The translations under genes and the position numbers were made by a program. From positions 124,001 to 188,000 of the forward strand of contig JAJEHL010000026.1 of NCBI GenBank assembly GCA_022823725.1: a stretch of 64,000 bases of DNA, read 5' to 3'. Numbering within the stretch: the stretch's first letter is position 1; every line of letters starts with the position of its first letter. The notes beneath the pieces were generated by a model, which worked only from the letters and a program-made list of their open reading frames with translations, was not told where the DNA came from and ran no database searches. Positions 17,299 through 25,763 of the stretch are shown here, in pieces. This DNA comes from Candidatus Latescibacterota bacterium. Lineage in GTDB: Bacteria > Latescibacterota > UBA2968.

Positions 17299-18288
17299 AT
17301 GGACGCCGTATTTCTTCTCCTCATTGTTGCCGCAGGTATTCTGGGACTCTCCCTCTTCTTCTACTTCATCCCCGTCGGCCTCTGGATCTCTGCCATTGCC
17401 GCGCGCGTGCGCATCGGCATTGGCGAACTCATCGGCATGCGCCTGCGTCGCGTCCCCCCGCGCATCATCCTCGGCTCGCAAATCAACGCAACCAAAGCGG
17501 GCCTCGACATTCCCACCGCATTTCTCGAAGCCCACTACCTCGCCGGGGGGCATGTCGAAAACGTCGTCAACGCACTCATCGCCGCAGACAAAGCGGGCAT
17601 TGGACTAACCGGAGAACGCGCCGCCGCCATCGACCTTGCCGGACGCGACGTACTCGAAGCCGTACAGGTCAGCGTCAACCCCAAAGTCATCTCCACCCCC
17701 ATGGTCACCGCCGTTGCCAAAGACGGCATACAGGTCAAAGCCACCTCGCGCGTCACCGTTCGCGCCAACATAGAACGCCTGGTCGGTGGCGCAGGTGAAG
17801 AAACCATCATGGCCCGCGTGGGCGAAGGCATCGTCACCACCATCGGCTCCGCAGAAACCCACAAAGACGTGCTCGAAAATCCCGACATGATCTCCAAAAC
17901 CGTACTCGACAAGGGCCTCGACTCGGGCACCGCCTACGAAATTCTCTCCATCGACATCGCCGATGTCGATGTGGGCGACAACATCGGTGCAAAACTCCAG
18001 ACAGACCAGGCTGAAGCCGACAAAAACATCGCACAGGCGCGCGCCGAAGAACGCAGGGCAATGGCCGTTGCACAAGAACAAGAAATGGCCGCCCGCGTTG
18101 AGGAAATGCGCGCCCGCGTCGTCGAAGCCGAAGCCGAGGTACCCCTCGCAATGGCCGACGCATTCCGCAGTGGCAACATGGGCATCATGGACTACTACCG
18201 CATGCGCAACATCGAAGCCGACACGCAAATGCGCGAAGGCATCGCTGGTGAAACCGAAGAAGACGAAGACAATAATGAAAGCAGGTAA
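17299..18288 (+). CDS. floA: Flotillin-like protein FloA
   Basis: 329 residues, the standard length for FloA/YqfA (UPF0365). It has an N-terminal membrane hairpin (about 4-28), an SPFH-like domain with [20 protein letters not shown] (about 150-169), and an alanine/glutamate-rich coiled coil (about 235-290). FloA organises membrane microdomains and is usually encoded beside nfeD, as here, with a 27-base gap and an AAGGAG site. It ends with an acidic tail, [10 protein letters not shown]. Confidence 0.95.
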   Translation: MDAVFLLLIVAAGILGLSLFFYFIPVGLWISAIAARVRIGIGELIGMRLRRVPPRIILGSQINATKAGLDIPTAFLEAHYLAGGHVENVVNALIAADKAGIGLTGERAAAIDLAGRDVLEAVQVSVNPKVISTPMVTAVAKDGIQVKATSRVTVRANIERLVGGAGEETIMARVGEGIVTTIGSAETHKDVLENPDMISKTVLDKGLDSGTAYEILSIDIADVDVGDNIGAKLQTDQAEADKNIAQARAEERRAMAVAQEQEMAARVEEMRARVVEAEAEVPLAMADAFRSGNMGIMDYYRMRNIEADTQMREGIAGETEEDEDNNESR

Positions 18289-18291
18289 AAC

Positions 18292-18334
18292 GTGAGACGT
18301 AAGAGGGGGGTAGGGCGGTCCTCTTACGTCTCAC
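18292..18334. repeat. Perfect 15-base inverted repeat (GTGAGACG family)
   Basis: GTGAGACGTAAGAGG and its exact complement CCTCTTACGTCTCAC flank a 13-base G-rich loop. There is no U-run, so it is not a simple terminator. Related half-sites lie around 37756-37762, 37908-37914 and 47194-47313, where they flank the nested palindrome family. Confidence 0.75.
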
Positions 18335-18370
18335 CTCTTGCTCATATCCCTTAAGAAACGGATCTCCATC

Positions 18371-18931
18371 ATGGAACTGGAAGTAATCATACCGATAATC
18401 GTGTTTCTCCTCTTCAGCCTTGTCTCAACGCTCATGAAAAAGCTGCGAGGATCTCCCGACGAAACCAAACGCCAGCGCAGGCATCCGTCCCGCGACGCAG
18501 GTGCCGACGACCCCTTTGAAGAGGAGATCGACCTCTCTGAATGGGAAGTGCTCTTCGGATCTCCCGAACCTGACCCCAAGCCAGAACCCAAACCAGAATT
18601 CCAGGAAGTGCATGGCAAACGCCCTGTCTCCGAAGCGGATACCGGACCAGAATTTCAAGAGGTTGAAGGCAAACGCCCTGTCTCTGAAGCAGACACCGGA
18701 CCAGAATTTCAAGAGGTTGAAGGCAAACGCCCTGTCTCTGACGAATCGTCTTACATCGAAGGCAAAACGCCATTTACACGCGCATCTGAAACCGAAACAC
18801 GCCTGCGCCCCAAACGCAAAAAACGCCGCATAAAACTCGATTTTGAACCCGACACCATCCGCAAAGCCATCATCTACAACGAAATCATCGGACCACCCCG
18901 CGCTGAAACTGATCACTTCAAAAATCCTTGA
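18371..18931 (+). CDS. Membrane-anchored protein with 18-residue tandem repeats
   Basis: 186 residues. It begins MELEVIIPIIVFLLFSLVS, a single N-terminal helix, and then turns charged. A proline/lysine/glutamate stretch leads into three near-identical 18-residue units with the core FQEVEGKRPVS (about residues 75-123), then a basic segment KRKKRR. I know no family. As third gene of the nfeD-floA unit it may be an interaction partner of the microdomain proteins; that is inference from position. The start is the ATG at 18371; codons upstream derive from the inverted repeat region. Confidence 0.7.
   Translation: MELEVIIPIIVFLLFSLVSTLMKKLRGSPDETKRQRRHPSRDAGADDPFEEEIDLSEWEVLFGSPEPDPKPEPKPEFQEVHGKRPVSEADTGPEFQEVEGKRPVSEADTGPEFQEVEGKRPVSDESSYIEGKTPFTRASETETRLRPKRKKRRIKLDFEPDTIRKAIIYNEIIGPPRAETDHFKNP
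18593..18740. repeat. 54-base tandem repeat, about 2.7 copies
   Basis: Units begin at 18593, 18647 and 18701. The second and third are almost identical at DNA level, so they duplicated recently or are kept alike by gene conversion. Confidence 0.9.
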
Positions 18932-18977
18932 CACGCAATCCCGCGTTTGGGATATTGTTCAGCACGGAACATCAGGT

Positions 18978-19064
18978 GCCGAAGTGGTGGAATTGGTAGA
19001 CGCGCTGGACTCAAAATCCAGTGGCCGCAAGGCCGTGTGGGTTCGAGTCCCACCTTCGGCACCA
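18978..19064 (+). tRNA. tRNA-Leu (anticodon CAA)
   Basis: 87 bases including an encoded CCA. The acceptor stem is GCCGAAG/CTTCGGC, the anticodon loop CTCAAAA gives CAA, and a long variable arm GTGGCCGCAAGGCCGT identifies a class II tRNA. The T-arm GTGGGTTCGAGTCCCAC is canonical. Confidence 0.97.
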
Positions 19065-19079
19065 CAAATTCGTTTTTTG

Positions 19080-19112
19080 AGGAGGTGACATTACAACGTC
19101 ACCTCCTTTTTT
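19080..19112 (+). terminator. Terminator of tRNA-Leu
   Basis: AGGAGGTGAC and GTCACCTCCT form a perfect 10-pair stem around ATTACAAC, followed by TTTTTT. Confidence 0.92.
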
Positions 19113-19119
19113 CTTTGCC

Positions 19120-19148
19120 TTGACAGCGGGAACAAACTGTATTAGGAT
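19120..19148 (+). promoter_or_regulatory. Sigma70-type promoter of the flavoprotein-sulfatase operon
   Basis: TTGACA (19120-19125), a spacer of exactly 17 bases, and TAGGAT (19143-19148). It starts right after the tRNA-Leu terminator. Confidence 0.7.
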
Positions 19149-19176
19149 GCGTCCTGATATGCACAGGAGAAACAGA

Positions 19177-20523
19177 ATGTCTGACCATTACGACGTCATA
19201 GTAGCCGGCGCGGGCATAGGCGGATTGTGTGCGGCGTTGCGCGCGCGGGAAAAAGGCGCATCCGTAGCCATCATCGAAAAAGCCGAAACAATCGGCGGAT
19301 CCGCGGCAGCATCGGGCGGCACCATCTGGTGTGCAAAAAACATCGACGAATGGCTCAAAGTGCAGCCCAACGGCGACATCGCACTCGGCACCGCGCTCAT
19401 CGACCACTTCTACACAGGCATCGAATGGCTCAGCAAACAGGGCGTATCCCTACAAGCGCGCGAAGACAAACCGTACAAATTTCAACGCACCATCTACCAA
19501 TTCACACCCGACGCGCACACCGCAATGGAAATCCTCGGTTATCAGTTCCAACACAGGGGCGGCACCCTCCTCACACACACCGGTCTGACCGGCCTCATCG
19601 GCGGCAACGGCAAACCCATCACCGGCGTACAAACCACACACGCAGAAATAACAGCCCAGTCCGTCATCCTATCAACTGGCGGATATCAGGCCAACCCCAA
19701 ATTGCGCGCGCAGTATTTCGGCACAGAATCCGATCACATGATCGTCCGCGGCGTCCCTCAAAACACCGGCGGCGGATTTCAAAGCGCACTTGAAGCAGGG
19801 GCGCAACCCACAGGACCATTAAACCGCTTCTACGGCCACCTCCTCCCGGCACCCCCCGCACAAGTCGGCCTGCACAACTTCCTCTCAGTCAAGCCCGACT
19901 TCAGCGAATATGCCATCTTAATCAACCTCAAAGGCGAGCGATTCGACGACGAATATCTCGGCGACGAAGTCACCTGCCACACCCTCGTCCAACAACCCCG
20001 TGCCACTGCCATACTCATCTTTGACCAGCACATCCGCGACAACCAGAACACACTCTCGCAATGGCCCACCCCGGACAATGACCGCGTCAAAAACATCCGC
20101 GAAGCAGGCGGCGAAGTCATCGAAACAGCCTCCTTGCCCGAACTCACTCGCGCATTGACCAACCGCTGGCACATCCCCGCCCAAGCATTCAAAAAAACAA
20201 TGGCCGAATACGCCACCGCATGCGCCACCGGCAACGGCCAAACCCTCTCAGTACCAAAAACCGGCGGCCTCATCCCCCTCAACACACCGCCCTATTACGC
20301 CATCCGCACACTGCCCGGCATCACCTTCACCTACGGCGGGGCCAAAGTCAATGCCCAGGCACAAGTCATAGACAAAAACGACCAGCCCATCCCGGGCCTC
20401 TACGCAGCCGGTGCCGACTGCGGGGGCATCTACACCCGGGGCTACACAGGTGGCCTGTGTATGGGCCTCGCGTATGGCCTCATCGCAGGCGAAAACGCGG
20501 CAGAATACACCGCACCGGGATAG
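19177..20523 (+). CDS. FAD-dependent oxidoreductase (FAD_binding_2, fumarate reductase/ketosteroid dehydrogenase type)
   Basis: 448 residues. The FAD dinucleotide motif is VAGAGIGGLCAA (about 10-21) with the acidic end IEK (about 36-38), then GGSAAASGGTIWCA. Near the C-terminus the FAD-contacting LYAAGADCGGIYTRGYTGG (about 408-426) is diagnostic of the family. The ATG at 19177 is preceded by AGGAG and lies downstream of a good promoter. It has no signal peptide. It is co-transcribed with the sulfatase 30 bases on, so a role in modifying a sulfated or desulfated substrate is possible but unproven. Confidence 0.88.
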   Translation: MSDHYDVIVAGAGIGGLCAALRAREKGASVAIIEKAETIGGSAAASGGTIWCAKNIDEWLKVQPNGDIALGTALIDHFYTGIEWLSKQGVSLQAREDKPYKFQRTIYQFTPDAHTAMEILGYQFQHRGGTLLTHTGLTGLIGGNGKPITGVQTTHAEITAQSVILSTGGYQANPKLRAQYFGTESDHMIVRGVPQNTGGGFQSALEAGAQPTGPLNRFYGHLLPAPPAQVGLHNFLSVKPDFSEYAILINLKGERFDDEYLGDEVTCHTLVQQPRATAILIFDQHIRDNQNTLSQWPTPDNDRVKNIREAGGEVIETASLPELTRALTNRWHIPAQAFKKTMAEYATACATGNGQTLSVPKTGGLIPLNTPPYYAIRTLPGITFTYGGAKVNAQAQVIDKNDQPIPGLYAAGADCGGIYTRGYTGGLCMGLAYGLIAGENAAEYTAPG

Positions 20524-20553
20524 TCAGTCACCATACACCAAATGGAGAAATGC

Positions 20554-22098
20554 ATGCAACCCAACATCCTCTTTGCTTTTGCCGACGACTGGGGGCGTTA
20601 CGCCAGTGCTTATCGGCGCATAGAAGGCCCCAACTCCCTCAACCAACTCATCGACACCCCCAACTTTGACCGCATAGCCCGCGAAGGCGCGTTATTCACC
20701 AACGCCTTTGTACCCGCGCCGAGTTGCACCCCCTGCCGAAGCTCTATCCTCTCTGGACAATACTTCTGGCAAACCGGCCTCGGCGCCATCTTACAAGGCG
20801 CGATATGGGACGAAAGCATCCCCACCTACCCCCTCGAACTCGAAAAAGCCGGATACCACATCGGCTACACCTACAAAGTCTGGTCCCCCGGAAAAGCCGC
20901 CAATGCCCCTTATGGCGCCGACCGAACCCGCTACGAAACCGCCGGCACCAACTACCGCAGATTCTCCCACTGGGTAACCCAAAACGCCGACGAACTGGGC
21001 ATTGAAGGCGCCAAACGAGCACTCCTGAACGAAACCCGCGACAACTTCAACGCATTCCTCGACGCGCGCCCCCAGAACACACCCTTCTGCTACTGGTGGG
21101 GACCCACCAACACCCACCGCTCCTGGGAACGCGGCTCCGGCAAAGCCCTGTGGGGTTTAGAACCCGACGACCTCAAAGGCCGCCTGCCCGACTTCTTGCC
21201 CGACGTACACGACATCCGCGAAGACGTAGCCGACTACCTCGGCGAATGTCAGGCTGTTGACGCGGGCCTGGGCGTCTTAATCCAGCGCCTCGAAGAAATC
21301 GGCGAAGTCGATAACACCCTCATCGTCGTCAGCGGCGACCACGGCATACCGGGCTTTCCCCGCGGCAAATGCAACCTCTATGACATCGGCTGCGAAGTCA
21401 CCCTCGCCGCGCGCTGGCCCAACAACATCCCCGCGGAACGCACCGTTGAAGACTTCGTCAACCTCATGGACCTCGCCCCCACATTCCTCGAAGCCGCGGG
21501 CGCAGACATCCCCAATACCATGACCGGCAAAAGCCTGCTCCCCGTCCTCAAAAGCGAGCAGAGCGGCCTGATCGATCCCAACCGTACCTTTGTCATCACC
21601 GGCAGAGAACGGCACGTCGGCACCGCAAGAGAAGGCCAGCTACCCTATCCGCAACGCGCCATTCGCACCGCTGACTTCCTCTACATCCACAACTTTGCAC
21701 CCGACCGCTGGCCCATGGGCGATCCTCAAGGACTCGATGACCTCCATGCAGAAGTCCCCTCGGCTGAAGAACTGACAAAAAACACCCGCGTCGCCTATCC
21801 CGACATGGACGCCAGCCCCACAAAATCCTATATGATTCACCACCGCGCAGAACAAGACGTACAGGAACTATTCGAAATCGGCTTTGGCAAACGCCCGCGC
21901 GAAGAACTCTACGACCTGCGCGTTGACCCGCACTACATGAACAACATCGCCGACGACCCCGAATACGAACCCATCCGCAAAGAACTCTCTACCGCACTCA
22001 TGCAAATCCTGCGCGAACAAAACGACCCGCGCCTCGTCGAATCGCCCTGTCGCTTTGAGCACGCGCCCTATGCTGGGCCCGTTGACGAAAACTGGTAA
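20554..22098 (+). CDS. Sulfatase (arylsulfatase-type, formylglycine-dependent)
   Basis: 514 residues of the alkaline-phosphatase-like sulfatase family. The N-terminal metal-binding pair is in FADDWGRY (about 9-16). The formylglycine signature is CTPCR (58-62), that is C-x-P-C-R with a second cysteine in place of the common serine or alanine. SGDHGI (about 268-273) supplies further metal ligands. It lacks a signal peptide, which is unusual for polysaccharide sulfatases and suggests cytoplasmic action. I start at 20554 because GGAG lies 6 bases upstream, while the ATG 12 bases earlier has no site. Confidence 0.92.
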   Translation: MQPNILFAFADDWGRYASAYRRIEGPNSLNQLIDTPNFDRIAREGALFTNAFVPAPSCTPCRSSILSGQYFWQTGLGAILQGAIWDESIPTYPLELEKAGYHIGYTYKVWSPGKAANAPYGADRTRYETAGTNYRRFSHWVTQNADELGIEGAKRALLNETRDNFNAFLDARPQNTPFCYWWGPTNTHRSWERGSGKALWGLEPDDLKGRLPDFLPDVHDIREDVADYLGECQAVDAGLGVLIQRLEEIGEVDNTLIVVSGDHGIPGFPRGKCNLYDIGCEVTLAARWPNNIPAERTVEDFVNLMDLAPTFLEAAGADIPNTMTGKSLLPVLKSEQSGLIDPNRTFVITGRERHVGTAREGQLPYPQRAIRTADFLYIHNFAPDRWPMGDPQGLDDLHAEVPSAEELTKNTRVAYPDMDASPTKSYMIHHRAEQDVQELFEIGFGKRPREELYDLRVDPHYMNNIADDPEYEPIRKELSTALMQILREQNDPRLVESPCRFEHAPYAGPVDENW

Positions 22099-22099
22099 A

Positions 22100-22133
22100 A
22101 AAAAACGGCTTCTCAATTGAGAAGCCGTTTTTT
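22100..22133. terminator. Bidirectional terminator between convergent genes
   Basis: A perfect 34-base palindrome centred on AATT with arms containing ACGGCTTCTC, flanked by A-run and T-run. It serves both the sulfatase and the aldehyde dehydrogenase gene. Confidence 0.93.
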
Positions 22134-22150
22134 CGCATCTTATAGATGGC

Positions 22151-23560
22151 TTAATGAAACACCACCATCTTCGTCTCCGTCATCTCCTCCACCGCGTACT
22201 TCGGCCCCTCCTTGCCCATCCCGCTATCCTTCAGCCCGCCGTAGGGCATCAAATCCGCGCGCCACTGCGTACCCCAATTGACGTGGATATTGCCCGAATG
22301 GACCTCTCGTGCAAACCGCATTGCCCAGTGGATATTCTCGGTGAACAGTGCCGCACTCAAACCGTAATTCGTATCATTGGCCATCGCAATCGCAGCGTCG
22401 ATATCGTCAAACCGCGTAATACCCACCGCAGGCCCGAACAACTCATCGCACGAAATTTTCATACTCGGATCCACATCGGCGAGAATCGTCGGTTGATAAA
22501 TCGCACCATCGCGCTCGCCGCCCGTCACCAGACGCGCGCCAGCCCCCACCGCATCCTGAATCCACGCCTGCACGCGCTCGGCATCGCGCTCCCTCACCAT
22601 CGGCCCCATCATCACGCCATCAGCAACGGGATCGCCCGTCGTCAGCGCCTCGACCTTTGGCGTCAACGCATCGATAAAATCGCCGTAAACCGCATCATTG
22701 ACAATCACCCGCTGCGCTGAAATGCACACCTGCCCGGCATTGGCAAAACCCGTCGTCGCAGTCGCCGCCGCCACCTGATCCAGATCCGCATCGGGCATCA
22801 CAATCAAAGGCGCGTTGGACCCGAGTTCCATCGTCACCTTCTTCAACCCGGCCATATTGCAAATCTCCTCACCCACATCGCGGCTACCCGTAAAACTAAT
22901 TTTGCGCACGCGGCTATCCGAACAAAGCGCACTGCCCAATTCATTCCCCGGACCCGTAATACACTGCACGGCCTCGGCAGGCACACCGGCCTCCACCAAA
23001 ATCTCCACCAGCTTCAGCGCCGAAAGCGGCGTATCCGTAGCCGGCTTCACAATCACCGCATTGCCCGCAGCGAGTGCAGGACCCACCTTGTGACACACCA
23101 GATTCAGGGGAAAATTAAACGGCGTAATCGCCAGCACCACCCCACACGGCACGCGCAGCGTAAAACCAAACTGATCGCGCACACCCGAACCGCCATCCAG
23201 CGGAATGGTCTCGCCGTACAACCGCTTGGCCTCCTCTGCAGACAGTGTCATCGTCTCAATCGCCCGACCGGCCTCGCCAATCCCCTCGGCCAGAACCTTG
23301 CCTTCTTCCAGCGTAATCGTGCGCCCCAAATCCTCGACCCGTTCCTGCATCAAATTCACGGCCCGGTGCAAAATCTCATACCGCTCATAAGCCGTCAAAG
23401 CCGCCATCGCCCTGGCACCGCGCACGGCCGTCGCAACCGCCACCTCCGCATCTGCGGCATCGCCTTTTGGCACCGTATCCACCACCGAATTGTCAAATGG
23501 ATTGATCACATCGATCTTCTCGGCCTTATCCACCCATTGACCACCAATATGCATCTTCAC
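22151..23560 (-). CDS. NAD(P)-dependent aldehyde dehydrogenase
   Basis: 469 residues of the ALDH superfamily. The Rossmann region includes ITPFNFPLNLVCHKV (about 145-159) and FTGSRDVGEE; the catalytic glutamate is in MELGSN and the nucleophile cysteine in FANAGQVCISAQRV (about 280-293). Close relatives act on lactaldehyde, glyceraldehyde-3-phosphate or sulfolactaldehyde-like substrates. The GTG at 23560 has GGAGG 6 bases upstream. With the sugar-acid enzymes in this window, oxidation of lactaldehyde from rhamnose is plausible, not shown. Confidence 0.92.
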   Translation of the reverse strand: MKMHIGGQWVDKAEKIDVINPFDNSVVDTVPKGDAADAEVAVATAVRGARAMAALTAYERYEILHRAVNLMQERVEDLGRTITLEEGKVLAEGIGEAGRAIETMTLSAEEAKRLYGETIPLDGGSGVRDQFGFTLRVPCGVVLAITPFNFPLNLVCHKVGPALAAGNAVIVKPATDTPLSALKLVEILVEAGVPAEAVQCITGPGNELGSALCSDSRVRKISFTGSRDVGEEICNMAGLKKVTMELGSNAPLIVMPDADLDQVAAATATTGFANAGQVCISAQRVIVNDAVYGDFIDALTPKVEALTTGDPVADGVMMGPMVRERDAERVQAWIQDAVGAGARLVTGGERDGAIYQPTILADVDPSMKISCDELFGPAVGITRFDDIDAAIAMANDTNYGLSAALFTENIHWAMRFAREVHSGNIHVNWGTQWRADLMPYGGLKDSGMGKEGPKYAVEEMTETKMVVFH

Positions 23561-23672
23561 GACAAACCTCCTTAAATCAGATAAAAATTACCATTCTCGA
23601 ACTTCTATTTCATCTCAGAACACTCATCATGCACAGCGACACCTTGCAAGTCAACAAAATTCATCCCAACCC

Positions 23673-24722
23673 TCACCGCAACCAGTCATCCAAATGCTCC
23701 GCCACAAAATCGTCGTCATTCAAATGCGGATAAGCAGCATACACGCGATCGATCTCCTCCGCTTGTCCCGGCGACAGACCTTCCTCGGGATTCAGACACC
23801 AGACCCCCTCCAAAAGTCCCTGCCTTCGCAACACCTCGTGAACCCCGGCAATACACCCGTGAAAATCATTGGGCACATCAAAAAACGCCGCATTGCAATC
23901 CGTCACCTCAATCGCCCGCGTCAGCATCTCTCCTGGCACAGCATCCAATTGTGCAATCTCGTGACACTTTCTCAATATTTCCACCGCCCTCTTCGTCCAC
24001 ACCGCCCAGTGCCCCAACAACCCACCCACAACGCGCACATCCACACACGCGCCATCGCACACAAATCGGTGCGTCGTCAACAAATCCATCATAATATTGT
24101 CGTCATTCCCCGTATAGAGCGCAATATCCTCCACCCGCCCCGCAGCCACAACCCCTCGAATTACATCCAGCGTTTGGTACCGATTAAAAGGCGCGATCTT
24201 AATCCCCACCACAGACTCAATCTCTGCAAAACGCCGCCAAAAATCAAACGGCAACACACGCCCGCCCACAGCCGGTTGCAGATAAAACCCCATCACCGGA
24301 ATCACATCGGCCACCGCGCGGCAGTGTGCAACCATCGCATCGACACCCGCATTGGCAAAAGCACGCAAACTCACCAACCCGATCTCATAGCCGCAATCGC
24401 GCGCTATTTCTGCCTCTGACACGCCTTGTCGCGTATTGCCCACAATACCAGCCACGCGGATAAAATCAGCCGGTGCCTCGGCATCCATCACACCGGCAGT
24501 TAATTCCAAAACGGGCCGATACAAATCCCATTTGGGATCGCGGATTTCAAATTGTGTCGTATGCACGCCCACGGCCAATCCCCCCGCGCCAGCGGCAATA
24601 TAATAGCGCGACAACGCCTGCTGCCGCCGCGCGTCCAACTTCCGCTCGGCAGTCAGAGCCAATGGATGTGCGGGAATCACCTGCCCTTTTTTCAATGCAC
24701 TCTCGACATCTTGTGTTAACAT
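23673..24722 (-). CDS. DapA-like (dihydrodipicolinate synthase/N-acetylneuraminate lyase family) protein
   Basis: 349 residues with a TIM-barrel pattern. The Schiff-base lysine is in VVGIKIAPFNRYQ (about 192-204). The start MLTQDVESALKKGQVIPAHP and the GGLAVGVHTTQF segment resemble class I lyases of 2-keto-3-deoxy acids. The C-terminal 80 residues extend beyond standard DapA. GGAG lies 8 bases before the ATG, inside the end of the upstream gene 3 bases away, so translation is coupled. Likely an aldolase or lyase for a sugar-acid intermediate; substrate unknown. Confidence 0.82.
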   Translation of the reverse strand: MLTQDVESALKKGQVIPAHPLALTAERKLDARRQQALSRYYIAAGAGGLAVGVHTTQFEIRDPKWDLYRPVLELTAGVMDAEAPADFIRVAGIVGNTRQGVSEAEIARDCGYEIGLVSLRAFANAGVDAMVAHCRAVADVIPVMGFYLQPAVGGRVLPFDFWRRFAEIESVVGIKIAPFNRYQTLDVIRGVVAAGRVEDIALYTGNDDNIMMDLLTTHRFVCDGACVDVRVVGGLLGHWAVWTKRAVEILRKCHEIAQLDAVPGEMLTRAIEVTDCNAAFFDVPNDFHGCIAGVHEVLRRQGLLEGVWCLNPEEGLSPGQAEEIDRVYAAYPHLNDDDFVAEHLDDWLR

Positions 24723-24725
24723 CTG

Positions 24726-25337
24726 TCATTCTCCATTTGTTGCACGCCTCTCAATCTCCGCCCGATAATCTTCTGGCGTATCCAGATCCCGCAAAATCCC
24801 TTCATCATCTACCGGCACCTCCCTCGTATCTTGCGGGTGCCCCCGCATAACCGGCTTGAGACCCTCATCCCCAGCAAGCGCCAGAATCTCGTCTCGGTAA
24901 CGCGACAAATTTATCAGCACTGGATGCCCGCGCTTGCCACCCGATATGGGAATCACAATACCCCGATCGCCTTCGCGGTATGCCCGCACCACAGCCTGAA
25001 CAACGCGCAATTCAATCTGAGGCTGATCGCCAAGCGCGATAAGCACAGCATCTGCATCTGCAGGCAAATGGTGGAGACCGCAAAGCACACTGGAAAACAT
25101 CCCTTCGCGGTAGGCATCATTCACACAACACAGCACGGGCCGACCGCGCAAACTCTCGCGCACAGCATCTGCATCGTGCCCCAAAACCACCACAACACCG
25201 GCCAGATCAGCACCTGACAGCGTATCAACCACTGTTTGAAGAACCGTTCTATCGCCAAAAGGCAACAACTGTTTGGTTGACCCCATGCGCCGAGCCATAC
25301 CCGCGGCCAGCACAAGACCGTAAATTTGTTCGTTCAT
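24726..25337 (-). CDS. MocA/MobA-like nucleotidyltransferase
   Basis: 203 residues. LVLAAGMARRMGSTKQLLPF (about 8-27) is the NTP-binding signature of molybdenum-cofactor cytidylyl- or guanylyltransferases, and LGDQP (about 102-106) holds the metal-binding aspartate. In molybdenum hydroxylase systems MocA makes the cytosine dinucleotide form of the cofactor. No molybdoenzyme gene is visible here; its partner is the DapA-like gene 3 bases downstream, so a different NTP transfer is possible. Confidence 0.85.
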   Translation of the reverse strand: MNEQIYGLVLAAGMARRMGSTKQLLPFGDRTVLQTVVDTLSGADLAGVVVVLGHDADAVRESLRGRPVLCCVNDAYREGMFSSVLCGLHHLPADADAVLIALGDQPQIELRVVQAVVRAYREGDRGIVIPISGGKRGHPVLINLSRYRDEILALAGDEGLKPVMRGHPQDTREVPVDDEGILRDLDTPEDYRAEIERRATNGE

Positions 25338-25445
25338 AATACCCCGGTACTATAAAGATAAGACTCACGATTGACAAGTGCGTATTTTAACAACTCATAT
25401 ACCATTTCATAAACTTATAATAAAATAATAATTTATTAAAATACC

Positions 25446-25473
25446 TTGACTTTTTCTATTCAGGCATTAAATT
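25446..25473 (+). promoter_or_regulatory. Candidate promoter of the zinc-ribbon/glycosidase operon
   Basis: TTGACT (25446-25451), a 16-base spacer and TAAATT (25468-25473), within a very AT-rich stretch (25375-25490). Confidence 0.45.
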
Positions 25474-25528
25474 TTTCGGGGTTATAAACAAACGGAACGC
25501 GGGCATCTCAAAACGCGAGGTCACACCA

Positions 25529-25762
25529 TTGATTTGCGAACAATGTGGCAAAGTTCCGGCTACAAAAGCACAAACGCATATCGAAAACGGCATAAAACGC
25601 GTCCTTTATCGCTGCGATACCTGCGCGACCCTTACCGCACCCAAATTGGACCGTCCGTGCGCGCAGTGCAAACAGCGAGAAGGCGAGATTAAACTCATCC
25701 GTATTCGTCCGCATGGCCGAGTGATTACATATATTTGTCGTGCCTGTGCTGACATAAACTAA
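25529..25762 (+). CDS. Small zinc-ribbon protein, McsA N-terminus-like
   Basis: 77 residues with four CxxC pairs, CEQC, CDTC, CAQC and CRAC, enough for two zinc sites. The opening ICEQCGKVPATKAQTHIENG resembles the first zinc finger of McsA/UvrB-motif proteins. No UvrB/UvrC motif follows, so it is not full-length McsA. The TTG start has GAGGT 7 bases upstream; no ATG or GTG is available in frame. The glycosidase gene begins one base after its stop. Function unknown. Confidence 0.75.
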   Translation: MICEQCGKVPATKAQTHIENGIKRVLYRCDTCATLTAPKLDRPCAQCKQREGEIKLIRIRPHGRVITYICRACADIN

Positions 25763-25763
25763 T

